Assembly (NCBI GenBank): GCA_963850345.1
Contig: CAWKKW010000005.1
Coordinates: 620,001-684,000, forward strand
Reading direction: 5' to 3'
DNA: 64,000 nucleotides
DNA from: CAWKKW01 sp963850345
GTDB lineage: Bacteria; Acidobacteriota; Terriglobia; Terriglobales; Acidobacteriaceae
This document shows, piece by piece, positions 34,992 to 45,506 of the stretch; positions within the stretch are counted from its first letter, which is position 1, and each line of letters opens with the position of its first letter. A program made the translations under genes and the position numbers. Under the pieces are notes generated by a model. It did not search any database and had not been told where the DNA came from. It saw only the letters and a list, made by a program, of their open reading frames with translations.

Positions 34992-37900
34992 CTACGGGCC
35001 GGTAACGTAGGTGTAATCCACAAATTGCAGGGCACCGTTGACCGACATGTAGAGCCGGACGTTGAGTGTGCTGCCATTTGTGGGTATTCCGGGCACGCTG
35101 ACCGATAGATTCTTCGTAATTCCGTAGTTGATGATGTTACGTGAACCCACACCCGTGTTACCGACCCACAGATAGTAGCCGGTTGCACCCACGACGGCAT
35201 TCCAGGTGAACGTGATGGTGGAACCATGGAGCGTAGTTCCGGGCGTTGGGCTTACGAGTTGAAGGCCGTTGGGAGCGCCAAGGCTCGTCGTAAACGTGTA
35301 GTCAACGAAGGCGTTGCCGACGCTGTAGTAGGACCAGAGACGCACATAGACCGTGCTGCCATTGGTTGGTAATCCAGTAGCGACATACGATCTGCTGGTG
35401 TTTCTAGGACCCGCGTATAGGTTGCTCGAACCCGCGGTTGTACCGATCCAGAGTTGATAGTTCACCACGCCGGAGCCGGCATTCCACGAGAACGTTGTTG
35501 TGCCACCAACGATGGCGGATCCATTCGCCGGCGCAGTGAGTTGCGCCGCCTGCTGGACTGCAGCAGCTGCGGCAGTGTAGGTGTAATCCACATAGGACAG
35601 GACACCGTTAATGACCGCATAGAGCCGGACATACACGGGTTTGCTGTTCGTTGGCAGATTAAAGGCCGTAGTGGAAGTAGCGCTGCTGACACCGAAGTTC
35701 ATGAGGTTGTTTGAACCTGGTGTCGTGCCGATCCAGAGATAGTAGCCGGAGACGCCTGCTGCACCGGTCCAGTTGAAGGTCACAGCAGAGCCAGCAAGCA
35801 CTGTGCCTGGGGTCGGGCTGCTCATCAGGGCGCCGGCGCCGCTTCCTGTAAGAGAAGCAGAGACGATCGGGTTGACTGGATCATTGCTCGCCACGTTCAA
35901 GGCTGCGGTGCGGGCACCGGTTGCCGTGGGGCGGAACGAAACGTTGATGGAGCAGGTTGCAGCTGCAGCCAGAGTAGCTCCGCAATTGTTGGTCTGGGTG
36001 AACTCACTGGCGTTCACTCCAGAGAAGCCGATGACGATGTTGGTCAGCGTTCCCTGGCCCACATTGGAGAGGGTGATGGTTTTTGCTGCACCGGTTGTGT
36101 TCAACAGCTGGTAGCCGAAGGCCTGTGTCTTGGGCGACAGCGCTGCTGCGGGCGGATAGGTGACGTTCACTGTGGGAGTCCATGCAGAATAAAGAGTCTT
36201 TGTCAGCATGGCGCCGGTGGCGTCGTATCCGTTGAAGGCCGAGTTGTTGATGGCCTGTGCACGATAGTAGTAGGTGGTGCTCGATGCAGCATTGTTGTCT
36301 GTCCAGGTCACCGTGTTACCGGCTCCAGCTTGTCCGGGAACAGAGAATGGAACCAGGTTGTTTACGAATGCGGAATCGGTGGAACGTTGCACAAGGAAGC
36401 CCGTCTCACTCACTGACTTGTCAGTAAACGAGAGCGTGACGACGGGTGCCACCAAGGATCCTGACGCTATCAGGTTCACCGGAGGTTCTGGAGCTACCTG
36501 GAAGATCATCGGCCGCATCATGTCGTTTTCTTCATGACCCAGCAAGTGGCAGTGCCAGACATACTCTTGTCCGAAGTTGATATTCGCGTTGGTTACATTG
36601 GTGGTGTTGCCTGAGAGGCTGTCTACCACGCGAATCGATGCTCCCTCTGGAGAGGTGACATCCTGCAGTCGAATGCTATCGGGCAGCGGGAATGGCAGGT
36701 TCTGTTTGACCGGTTTGAGGGCAACGATCGCGTCTTCCAGCGGACTCATCAGCACAGTTTCTTTCCAGCCAAGTTCGTTCGGATCGGGTGGCCGCACTGC
36801 GCCATCCCAGCCCACCCGATTGATCAGCTGCACATTGAACAGATGGAAGTGTATGGCGTGTGTGTCGACACCGTTATGGGTGATCTTCCAAATCTGGGTT
36901 TCTCCGTCGCCGAAGTTTTCGGTCGGTGGATCGATGTAGCCCAGAGGGATGGTGGTCTGCGTGTTGAAGTTGGTGAACGCCATCTCAGTTCCGAGCGTCG
37001 CGTTCATTCTGCCGTAGTCGAGTTCAAAGAGTTCCTGAATGGTCTTGCGCAGCATGGGAATGCCGACGGCCGCAGCCGAGGCACCCTTGCCGCCACCACC
37101 GGTGAGGGTGATCGCGGGATTGGAGGTGTAACCGGCGCCGGGGTTGGTCAGCGTGAAGCCGGTGACTACACCGCCAGCTACGGTCGCGGTTGCGGTTGCT
37201 GCCGTTCCACCGCCGGCCGGGGCCGAGATGGTCACCTTAGGCGCAGTGGTATATCCGCTGCCGGGCGTGACGACGGAGACCCCGGTCAATTTGCCGGTAA
37301 AGAGGGACGTGTCCTGAATGCGCGAGTAACTATTCGGATAGGTGGCCTTATAGGCTGGGCCGTAGGCTGCCTCGGGAATGATGGGCGCATCCTGCGATGC
37401 GGCATACGCCACCGGCAGGGCTGTAGTGAGGGGCGCAGGGTTAAAGGGAACGGGGGTATTGTTCGCTACCTGGATTTGCATGATGGTACGGATATTGGGT
37501 CCGTATCCAGCCAGTGTGGTGGGCGCTCCACCGGTCTCAGTCTGATCTGGGTCGCCGGTGTAGTAGTCATACCGGGTGTCGAAGGCAGGCACCGGAGCGC
37601 CCGAATCGTTGTAGAGGATCAGGGTTTTGCCGGCAAAGGCGGAGAAGTCGACGATGACATCGGCGCGATTGGCGGGGCCAAGCCAGAGATTCTTGTCCGC
37701 AACATTGAGCACGACGATGTCGCGGCGATTGTAGTTGTAGCTGATGGGAGTATTCGTCAGGGTAACCGGAGCGGGCAAGAACCCGCCTTCGGTACCGATC
37801 TGGATCATGTTCGGTCCCTTGGTAGTGGGATCGGGAATGGGCCCCTGAGCGGCGATTCCGTCGGGCGGCGGTACGAAACTGACTTCCGTGCAGGTGGAGG

Positions 37901-39652
37901 GCTGAGACGCGGGTGAGCCGGGAGCAGGAACCGTGGGCAATCCTGCGCACATGGTCTTGGAGGCGGCGTCGTAGGCCTGGTACAGGGACAGGTTCAACGT
38001 ACGGTCGTTCGACGCATTCAAAATGCGAAGACGGTAAGCCTTGGGTTCCACCTTCACATAGGGGTACGCCATGCCGTTGACAACCGGCGTATCCATGAAG
38101 GCTTCGGGAACCAGGGAAGGATTGGGCGTGCCGGGGCACACCTGGCTGGGATTCGCGACCGTGGGGCAAAGAAGTTCGCCAACCTTCAGCGTGCTTGGAT
38201 CCATGGCCGGCCAGAACCAGGGGCCCCAATCCCAACGACCCATGGCGTTCACGCCGGAGTTGTCAGAGGGATTCTGGTTGGTCATGTAGACATGGGGGAA
38301 CCACAGGTCTCCGCTCAGGAAGTTGCCTGCGACATCGGTCGGCCCCCAGCCCCAGGTGGGGTCCTGCGCGGCCAACTGATCGGGGAGAGGAACAAACGTC
38401 TTGTCCTGAATGACGAGAGGCAGCTGGTCAGCAGGGATGGTGCCCGGGGGAACGACGATGGGGGCGCCTGCACCAGCCGGAGGAGTGATGGTGCCGCCTG
38501 TGACGAGTGTTTGCTCCACCGGATCCTGCAACAGATAGCCTGCCGCTTCGCCGGCATACACGTTGAGGCGCGTGATGCCATACGCATGGTCGTGGTAGAA
38601 CATCAGCCGCGCACTTTGAGCATTGGTGTAGAAGAACGTCATCTCGCCGGGACCGGTGGCCGGCATATCGGGAACGTCTCGCGTCGAAACGCCTTTAGGA
38701 TAAGGGGTGTTTTCTGTAGCCGGCGTGGTCCATTGATGCGGGGTGCCATCGCTGATCCACGGAGTATTGCCGCCGTGTAGATGGATGTTTGCGCGGTTCT
38801 GGGAGTAGTCGTGCATGCCGTCCGGTCCCATGCCTGCGCCCATCACGGACGGATCCACAGGAATAAACAGATTTCCGCCAGCACCGGCGGGGAGATGATT
38901 CGTGAATTTCAGCCGAACTGGCTTATCTCTTTTTGCGATGATCAACGGCCCAAGGTACTGAATGGCCGGAGGAGCCAGAGTGTTGTGTCCCGAGAGGTCG
39001 GTTCCAAGGTTGGTTTGGCGATATCCGCGGAGTAAGGTGGAGTTCGCCAGATCGGAATGCATTTTCTGGTGATACTCTTCGAGCGAAATTTCGTAATAGT
39101 CGGAGCCGGGATAGGTGATCGTATCCGGTACGGCTACGGGTATGTTGGGCAGCGGGTCCACGAATTTACGCAGGCCGCCTGAGACATACGCGCCTGTGAG
39201 CGCATCCACGATCGGGACTGGGCTGGTCGCATAATTGGCCACGCAACCGGACATATAGTCAGGCTGGCCCATGGGATCCATGACGGGGGGAAGGCAATTG
39301 GTAAGCAGCGGGAAGAACGGCGCTGCGAGCAACGCGCCTGCAGGCATGGGAGTCACGGAGCCCGACTTCACCGGAGCTGCAAGGCTCGATCCGAATTTCG
39401 GAGTAGCCACGCGATTGGCTGAACCGGACACGGCGGACCGGGCACCGGCAGCGCGCTTGGCGGCCTCTGCTCTCTGGGCTGGGGTGACACACCGCATCTG
39501 ACCAGATGCACACTCGGCGGAAGGCGCCGGAGTGGAACTGATCGCTGCGTGCGCTTGGAACTACTGGTTTGCGCGTGGCTGGTCAAGCCAGCGCAGAACA
39601 CTGCTGCGATCAAGACTAGAAATAAGAAGAAGACGTATCGTTGCCGGTTCAT
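34992..39652 (-). pseudogene. Multicopper oxidase fused to adhesion-type domains; signal peptide out of frame
   Basis: The body (stop at 34992, open from 39560, first ATG 39497) is about 1500 residues. It has all four copper motifs of CotA-like multicopper oxidases, numbered from 39497: IHLHGGN near 238, FYHDHAYG near 300, HAIHFHLFN near 880 and WHCHLLGHEENDMM near 980. A Gly-rich repeat insert precedes the last two. Then follow an FN3 domain, an ASPM-SPD-2-Hydin domain and three tandem 85-residue repeats ending VDYTY. A clean leader (MNRQRYVFFLFLVLIAAVF... to SHAQ) starts at ATG 39652 in a different frame. The 4661-nt span is 3n+2, fitting one lost base at about 39500-39560. If real, the oxidase is not exported. 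Substrate unknown. Confidence 0.8.
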
Positions 39653-40336
39653 TGGAATCGCTCCTCGTGTGCGATCAAGACGTGCGTGTAGGGCCCTTAC
39701 TCGGCGACCGGTGACTGTTGCTATAGTTCAACCGGCGATCTGACAACAAACTCGTGGGCGAAATTTGCCTCTCGTGTAGGCGCTAGACATCGCGCGCAAA
39801 CCTCGCCGGTCATAAGGCTGGGATCAAAACGCAGAGCTACATTCCTGCTCTGGACAAGGAGCAGTTCGCGCGCACCTGGTGGGCCGCAAAATCCGATAGT
39901 GAATGTAAGCCTGTGTGAACCTACTGCTTACCGGAGGGGGGACCGGTATCAACCTAAGGACCAGTGATCGATGCAATCTCTACTGCAAAATACTTCATCC
40001 GTGCAGAACTTCCTGTTTCACTTTTCGGGAGCGCTCTCACTACAGGGCTCCTGCATGACCGGCCATCTGCCCGTCACGAACCAGATCATGACTGTTCAAA
40101 TTAAGCGGGTCGGTGACAGCTGTCACAGGACCTTGTGTATTTGTCATCACCGCATCATTTTCCCGAAATGAAACGAGGGCGGAGCGGAGATTGTCTCGAG
40201 TTGGAACAGAGTAGTCTCGCGTTGAGAGCACTCGGGGTGTAAACAGCGAACCTTACTCAACAAGGCGGCGGTTCTGCGTTGTAGGCGAGGGGCTGATTGA
40301 CTCACGATATGCTTTGAACTGCACCCAGGGGGGCCT
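39653..40336. other. Intergenic region with a perfect palindrome
   Basis: About 680 bases between the oxidase and the broken membrane gene. Short open frames here lack ribosome sites and protein-like character. The palindrome at 40113-40126 is the only structure I can point to. Confidence 0.4.
40113..40126. promoter_or_regulatory. 14-bp perfect palindrome, possible operator
   Basis: GTGACAGCTGTCAC reads the same on both strands. It lies in a long non-coding gap between divergently read genes, the usual place for a dimeric regulator site (TGACA...TGTCA). No regulator gene is nearby. Confidence 0.4.
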
Positions 40337-42472
40337 TTGCCGGCATTGTTCACAGTGAAGGATCTGAGCGGGACCCTCCTCGCGCTGCCTTGGTTTCTCA
40401 TCTTCCTCTTTGCTCCTGGATACGTAGCGGGTATGGGCGACAGACATACTCGGCTTCCGCTCCAGCTCGTTGAAGGTGCGCACGTTGCTCGCGGTTCCGT
40501 TATCGCTGTGCGTGTCGCCGATTGTTGCGAGCCTGCTGGCGCATGCAGTCAGCTCACGCGTTCTAGCGTGGCTCTTTCTGCTCTTCGCCGGAGTTATGGC
40601 GATATCTGTCGCACTGGAGTGGAAGCGTCTTCGTCTGCAATTGTGGAGACCTCCCGCGGCGCAGCACATGGCTTGGCATTGCGCTCATGGCCGCATGGGT
40701 GGGCGTTTGCCTGTTCTCTCTTCCGGATCTTGAGATCGGTCAGCGGCTCTACTCCACCACTGCTTCTTTTGATCATTGCGTGAGGACAGCGCTCATCAGC
40801 TCGGCGCAACGCACCGGTGCCCCACCTGCCAATCCATTCTTTTACTTCCATGGACAGATCCCAGTTCGGTACTACTACTACTGGAATGTGCTCTGCGGTT
40901 TGCCCGCTTCCTTGTCTGGAGTGGGTCCGCGCTGCACGTTGTTTGCAAGCTGCATTTGGAGCGGGTTTGCGGTCGCCTGCCTCGTACCGCTTTACCTACG
41001 CGAGTTCTGCAGCGATGCTCGCACCCTCCGCCGCATAAGCGTGATCGGCATCGCGCTGCTTGCGGTGACCGGCCTGGATCTGCTGCCTACGATCCTCGAT
41101 GTGGTCGCGTTCCATCATCCAAATGGCGACATGGAGTGGTGGGAGCCCAACCAGGTTGCGTCGTGGATCGATTCGGGCATCTGGGCACCGCATCATCTGG
41201 CGGGACTGGTCGCATGTATGGCGAGCCTGCTGGTCTTACTCGACGCACGCAAGGCCGCGAAGGCTCGCCGTGTTTGCGGCGTTGCGCTCGGCGCCATGGG
41301 TCTTGCGAGCGCCGGCGGGCTCTCCGTTTACGTCACACTGGCTGTTGCGGTTTTTTTGGCGGTGTGGATTGTTCGTTCTATAGTGCGACGCGAGTGGGCG
41401 GCCTGCTTCGTGTTTAGCATGGCCGGTGCGGGGGCAATGCTCATTTCCGTTCCGTACCTGCGAGAACTGATGGCGCATGTCGGCGGAACCGCAAATGGCA
41501 CGGGCGGGCACAGGTTCCACGCACTTTTTAACCTTCGCTGTCCGCGCTTCGCATTACCTCAGTCCCGATTCGCGAACTCTCTCTGCCCTGCCGCTTCAGC
41601 TGGTCGATATGCTGCTGACGTACATCCTCGAGTTCGGCTTCTATTTCTTTGCGGGATGGCTCATGCTGCGGGTTCATCTGCGCCAGGAAGGGAGAAGACA
41701 GCTCACCGAGATGCAGACGGCGTGCGTCTACCTACTGGCAGTAAGTCTCGTGCTAATTAGCTTTCTGCAATCGAGCGTCATACAGAATAACGATCTCGGC
41801 TTCCGCGGCATTCTGCCGGCGCAATTTATCCTGCTGCTGTGGGGAGCGCTCCTGATTGAGCGGCTCTGGTACGAGCGTAAGGGCCCTGAGAAGGTTTACT
41901 TGTCGCGCATGGGGAAGGGGCTTCTGGTAGCGACACTTCTGCTGGGTGCACTTGGGTCGGCTTACCAGGTGGCAATGCTACGGGCGTTTCCGATTCTTCG
42001 GGATCACGGCCTGATGCGAGAGCAGAATCAGTTTGGGCAGCCGGCATCGGGCGAGATTGGAGCAGACAGTTACCTGATCCGCTCGGCCTATGAACAGCTG
42101 GACGCGAAACTGCCTGGTAATACGGTGGTTCAATATAATCCGGAGTCACCTGCAATGCGGCAGATGCTTTTGTACGATCGCTTTCAATCCGTCGATGCGT
42201 TTGGGTCGGATTGTGGCACCCCATTTGGAGGCTCGCTCGCAGAGTGTCAGTCCGTTAAGGCTGCATTGGTGCCTTTGTACGAAGCGCGATCCGAAACCGC
42301 GCTTCGGCTTGACGACGTCGATGCGGTTTGCGATTCGCTCTCAATCAGTGTTCTCGTCGCCCAGGCCAGCGATCCTGTATGGCAACTGAAAGAGAGCTGG
42401 GTGTGGACGAGAAAGCCGCTGGCGGCGAACAGCTATATTCGCGCAATTCCTTGCGGCGCATCTCCTTTGTAA
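40337..42472 (+). pseudogene. Large polytopic membrane protein broken by three frameshifts
   Basis: Four successive frame segments read as one membrane protein of about 711 residues. Segment 1 (TTG 40337; LLALPWFLIFLFAPGYVAG) passes near 40432 to segment 2 (WATDILGFRSSSLKVRTLLA... to RLRLQLW). That passes near 40650 to segment 3 (STWLGIALMAAWVGVCLFS... to VGGTANGTG), and near 41500 to segment 4 (STHFLTFAVRASHYL... to the stop at 42472). Each step skips one base, and the total of 2136 nt fits three extra bases. About ten hydrophobic helices and RYYYYWNVLCGLPA suggest a glycosyltransferase-like membrane protein of unknown role. It ends 12 bases from the convergent rmlC gene. Confidence 0.72.
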
Positions 42473-42484
42473 CTTCGCCTGGCC

Positions 42485-43039
42485 CTAAAGGTAGACTTCC
42501 GACTCCTTGAGCGGCTTGCCGGCTCGATCCTTATCGGAGAGGATTGGCTCACCCGGCAGCGGCCAATCGATTCCTACCTCCGGATCGTTCCACAGCAGGG
42601 ACCTGTCGTGCTGAGGCGCGTAAAAATCTGTGGCTTTGTACAGCAAATGAGCATTCTCGCTGAGAACCACAAAGCCGTGCGCAAAGCCCTCCGGCAGCCA
42701 GAGCATGCGATGATTTTCGGCGCTCAGGCGTTCGCCAACCCACTGTCCAAAGGTAGGAGAGCTCCGTCGCATATCGACGGCCACATCGAAGATTTCTCCT
42801 AAGCCGACCCGGATCAGTTTCCCCTGCGGCTGGACAATCTGATAGTGAAGGCCACGCAATACTCCTAAGCGTGAGGCCGAGTGATTGTCCTGCACGAATC
42901 GGGCGGTGATGCCCAGGGCCGCGAAGGCCTGTTCGTTGTAGCTCTCGAAGAAGAATCCGCGTGCATCCCCGAATACCTTGGGCTCGATGAGCTTTACGTC
43001 GGGGATCGCCGTATCGATTATTTTGAATTGTTCAGGCAT
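42485..43039 (-). CDS. rmlC: dTDP-4-dehydrorhamnose 3,5-epimerase
   Basis: Epimerises dTDP-4-keto-6-deoxyglucose, the product of RmlB, at C3 and C5. The cupin protein shows GDARGFFFESYNEQAF, FVQDNHSASRLGVLRGLHYQ (catalytic His) and LWLPEGFAHGFVVLSE, all diagnostic. The length (184 residues) is normal. It is 10 kb from rmlAB and next to glpF, so the dTDP-sugar genes are dispersed. Confidence 0.96.
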   Translation of the reverse strand: MPEQFKIIDTAIPDVKLIEPKVFGDARGFFFESYNEQAFAALGITARFVQDNHSASRLGVLRGLHYQIVQPQGKLIRVGLGEIFDVAVDMRRSSPTFGQWVGERLSAENHRMLWLPEGFAHGFVVLSENAHLLYKATDFYAPQHDRSLLWNDPEVGIDWPLPGEPILSDKDRAGKPLKESEVYL

Positions 43040-43123
43040 ACCAGTTGAGTGTAAATCGAACTGGTCTTATGGAGAGATGAGAGGAAGGTGGACTCGAAGA
43101 CTGCGCCAAATTCAATCTTGGAA

Positions 43124-43852
43124 TCAAGCGCCGAGCAGCCGAAGCACCGCACCAGCAAGGATGCCGCCTACCAGAGGTCCGACAATGGGAATCCACGCGT
43201 AGGCCCAGTCCGAGCTTCCTTTGCCTGTGATTGGCAGAGCAAAATGTGCCAGCCGCGGACCTAAATCACGCGCGGGGTTGATCGCGTAGCCGGTGGTTCC
43301 GCCGAGTGAAAGGCCAACTCCCCAGACCAGGCAGCTGATGAGGTAGGGTGTGACTCCTGCCGCGGCGCCAGTCGACAACACGAGCTTTGAAGTCATCGCT
43401 CCGATCACGAGGATGAGCGCTGCGGTCGCGATCAATTCACTGGTGAAATTCGCAGGGAAGTTGCGAATTGCCGGGATGGTGCAGAAGATGCCGCGTTTCG
43501 CCTCCGCATCGTCGGTCTCTCTCCAATGCGGTTGGTAGTGAATCCATACCAGGACGGCGCCGCAAAAGGCTCCAAGAATCTGCGCGGAGATGTAGGGAAC
43601 AAGCTTGGTGAGATCCCCGGTCTTGACGGCCATTGCGACCGTGATTGCAGGGTTCAGATGGGCATCGCTGCTGCCGAAGAGATTGGCTATGAAGATGCCA
43701 GAGAGGACCGCAAAGCCCCATGCGGTCGTGATGACCAGCCATCCCGAATTCTCAGCCTTGGACCGCTTGAGCAGAACGCCTGCCACCACGCCATCTCCCA
43801 GCAGGATCATGATGAGCGTGCCCATGAATTCACCCAGAAACGGACTTCGCAT
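43124..43852 (-). CDS. glpF: Aquaglyceroporin / glycerol facilitator
   Basis: MIP-family channel of 242 residues with six hydrophobic helices and both pore motifs: HLNPAITVAMAV near residue 70 and YAINPARDLGPRLAH near 195. An aspartate after the second NPAR favours glycerol over water transport. It is the last gene of a glpK-glpD-glpF set on the minus strand, supplying glycerol to the kinase. Confidence 0.93.
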   Translation of the reverse strand: MRSPFLGEFMGTLIMILLGDGVVAGVLLKRSKAENSGWLVITTAWGFAVLSGIFIANLFGSSDAHLNPAITVAMAVKTGDLTKLVPYISAQILGAFCGAVLVWIHYQPHWRETDDAEAKRGIFCTIPAIRNFPANFTSELIATAALILVIGAMTSKLVLSTGAAAGVTPYLISCLVWGVGLSLGGTTGYAINPARDLGPRLAHFALPITGKGSSDWAYAWIPIVGPLVGGILAGAVLRLLGA

Positions 43853-43937
43853 TTCTCCGTCACCCCGGAAAGTAGTTTGTGATGAGCTCGCAGGTGACTT
43901 TAAAAGAATTCAGGGCGAAAGGGAAGCTGCACGTTCG

Positions 43938-45506
43938 TCAGCTTGCATTCACCAGATATTGATGGGCGAGAGGGAGAAAGCTGGCAAGCTGCGCGTCGAT
44001 CCAGGGTTGACCCTCGCCCAGCTCAGAGGCCATGAGGCTGGCGACCGCCGGGGCCATGGCGATGGCGGCCCTCGCATTTAGAAAGAGGGCACGCGTGCGC
44101 CGAGAGAGCACGTCGTCCACGGTTCGAGCCATTTCGTGGCGAACGGCCCAGACGACTTCTGCGCCACAGTAAGGCAGATCAGGATGCAACGGGGTTCCCA
44201 GCCTCTTCTCCGTCATCAGCGCGCGAATAGCTTCGGCATCTGACCCGTAGACGGCCAGCTCTCCCAGCTCGTCCACATCTTCGCGATAGCCGTGGATTTT
44301 CAGAGTGCGGGTCTTACACGGCTCTTCGGATAACTGTCCCAGAGTGATGGCGTGGTTCACGCAATCTTCTGCCATGTGGCGATACGTCGTCCACTTACCG
44401 CCGACGATCGTGAGCAAGCCGGAATTGTCCACATGGATGGTGTGATCGCGAGAGAGCGATGCGGTGGAGCTGGCTGCGTTCTGCGCCTTCACCAGAGGAC
44501 GAATGCCGACATAGACGCTGAGAACGTCACTGCGTTTGGGCGGATGACTTAGGTACTGTCCGGCAGTTTCGAGCACAAATTCAATTTCTTCTTCGAGCGG
44601 CAGCGGATCGTATACGGGTTTATCAATCGGAGTATCCGTGGTGCCAACCACGGTGTGATTGTGCCACGGAATGGCAAACAGTACCCGGCCGTCGCTGGTA
44701 TGGGGGACCATGATGGCGGAGTCAGCACTGAGGAAGGAGCTGTCAAAGACCAGGTGAATACCCTGGCTCGGCGCAATCATCTCTGCCACCTGCGGCTCGG
44801 CGAATCGGCGAACCTCGTCGGCGAAAATTCCGGTCGCGTTGACCACCACTCGCGAGCGTATCGTGAATTCCCTTCCGCTCTCATGGTCCCGCGCGAGCAC
44901 TCCGTTTACATAGCCTTCGTCGTCTTTGAGCAATTCTGTGACCGGCATGTAGTTCAGCAGCGTCGCTCCTTGTTCCGCCGCGGTCATGGCCATATGAATG
45001 AGCAAGCGGCTGTCGTCGAACTGGCCATCGTAGTAGACCACCCCTCCGCGCAGACCTTCGGTCTGAAGGTTGGGCAGCCTCTCCAGCGTCTGTTCTCGCG
45101 ACAGAATCCTAGAGTGTCCAAAGCCGTACTTGCCCGCGAGCATGTCGTACAACTTCATACCCATGCCGTAGAAGGGAGCCTCCCACCACGAATAGTTGGG
45201 CACAACGAAGGCAAGGTCATGGACGAGATGCGGCGCGTTCTGCCGCAGAATGCCGCGTTCTTTCAACGCCTCCATTACCAACGAGACGTTGCCCTGCTCC
45301 AGGTAGCGCACGCCTCCATGCACCAGCTTGGTGCTTCGGCTCGACGTTCCCTTGCAGAAGTCTTCGCGCTCCAGCAGGAGCACCGCAAAACCTCGCGAGG
45401 CGGCATCGACGGCCACACCCACGCCAGTGGCGCCTCCGCCGATGACTACCAGATCCCACGGATCTTCGCGTGCGATGACTCGATCCAGCATCTGCTTGCG
45501 ATCCAT
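43938..45506 (-). CDS. glpD: Aerobic glycerol-3-phosphate dehydrogenase
   Basis: FAD-dependent membrane-associated enzyme oxidising glycerol 3-phosphate to dihydroxyacetone phosphate. The N-terminus holds the FAD motif DLVVIGGGATGVGVAVDAASRG, followed by TSSRSTKLVHGGVRYLEQGN; later blocks are VPHTSDGRVLFAIPWHNHTVVGTTDTP and GLLTIVGGKWTTYR. The length (522 residues) is typical. Its ATG directly abuts the original stop codon of glpK. Confidence 0.95.
   Translation of the reverse strand: MDRKQMLDRVIAREDPWDLVVIGGGATGVGVAVDAASRGFAVLLLEREDFCKGTSSRSTKLVHGGVRYLEQGNVSLVMEALKERGILRQNAPHLVHDLAFVVPNYSWWEAPFYGMGMKLYDMLAGKYGFGHSRILSREQTLERLPNLQTEGLRGGVVYYDGQFDDSRLLIHMAMTAAEQGATLLNYMPVTELLKDDEGYVNGVLARDHESGREFTIRSRVVVNATGIFADEVRRFAEPQVAEMIAPSQGIHLVFDSSFLSADSAIMVPHTSDGRVLFAIPWHNHTVVGTTDTPIDKPVYDPLPLEEEIEFVLETAGQYLSHPPKRSDVLSVYVGIRPLVKAQNAASSTASLSRDHTIHVDNSGLLTIVGGKWTTYRHMAEDCVNHAITLGQLSEEPCKTRTLKIHGYREDVDELGELAVYGSDAEAIRALMTEKRLGTPLHPDLPYCGAEVVWAVRHEMARTVDDVLSRRTRALFLNARAAIAMAPAVASLMASELGEGQPWIDAQLASFLPLAHQYLVNAS

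Noticed and set aside
36843..37916. 357-residue Gly/Arg-rich plus-strand frame
   Set aside because: Antisense to the multicopper oxidase; composition is that of a reverse-complement shadow.
39497..39499. ATG 39497 as the natural start of the multicopper oxidase
   Set aside because: It would lack a leader, and a perfect signal peptide lies just upstream in another frame; the body frame is also open further upstream to 39560.
39971..40171. 66-residue plus-strand frame
   Set aside because: No ribosome site, no family resemblance, and it covers the palindrome region.
45217..45506. Extra C-terminal extension of glycerol kinase
   Set aside because: Arg-rich nonsense inside glpD; produced by the frameshift near 45585, while the true end is in the +1 frame.
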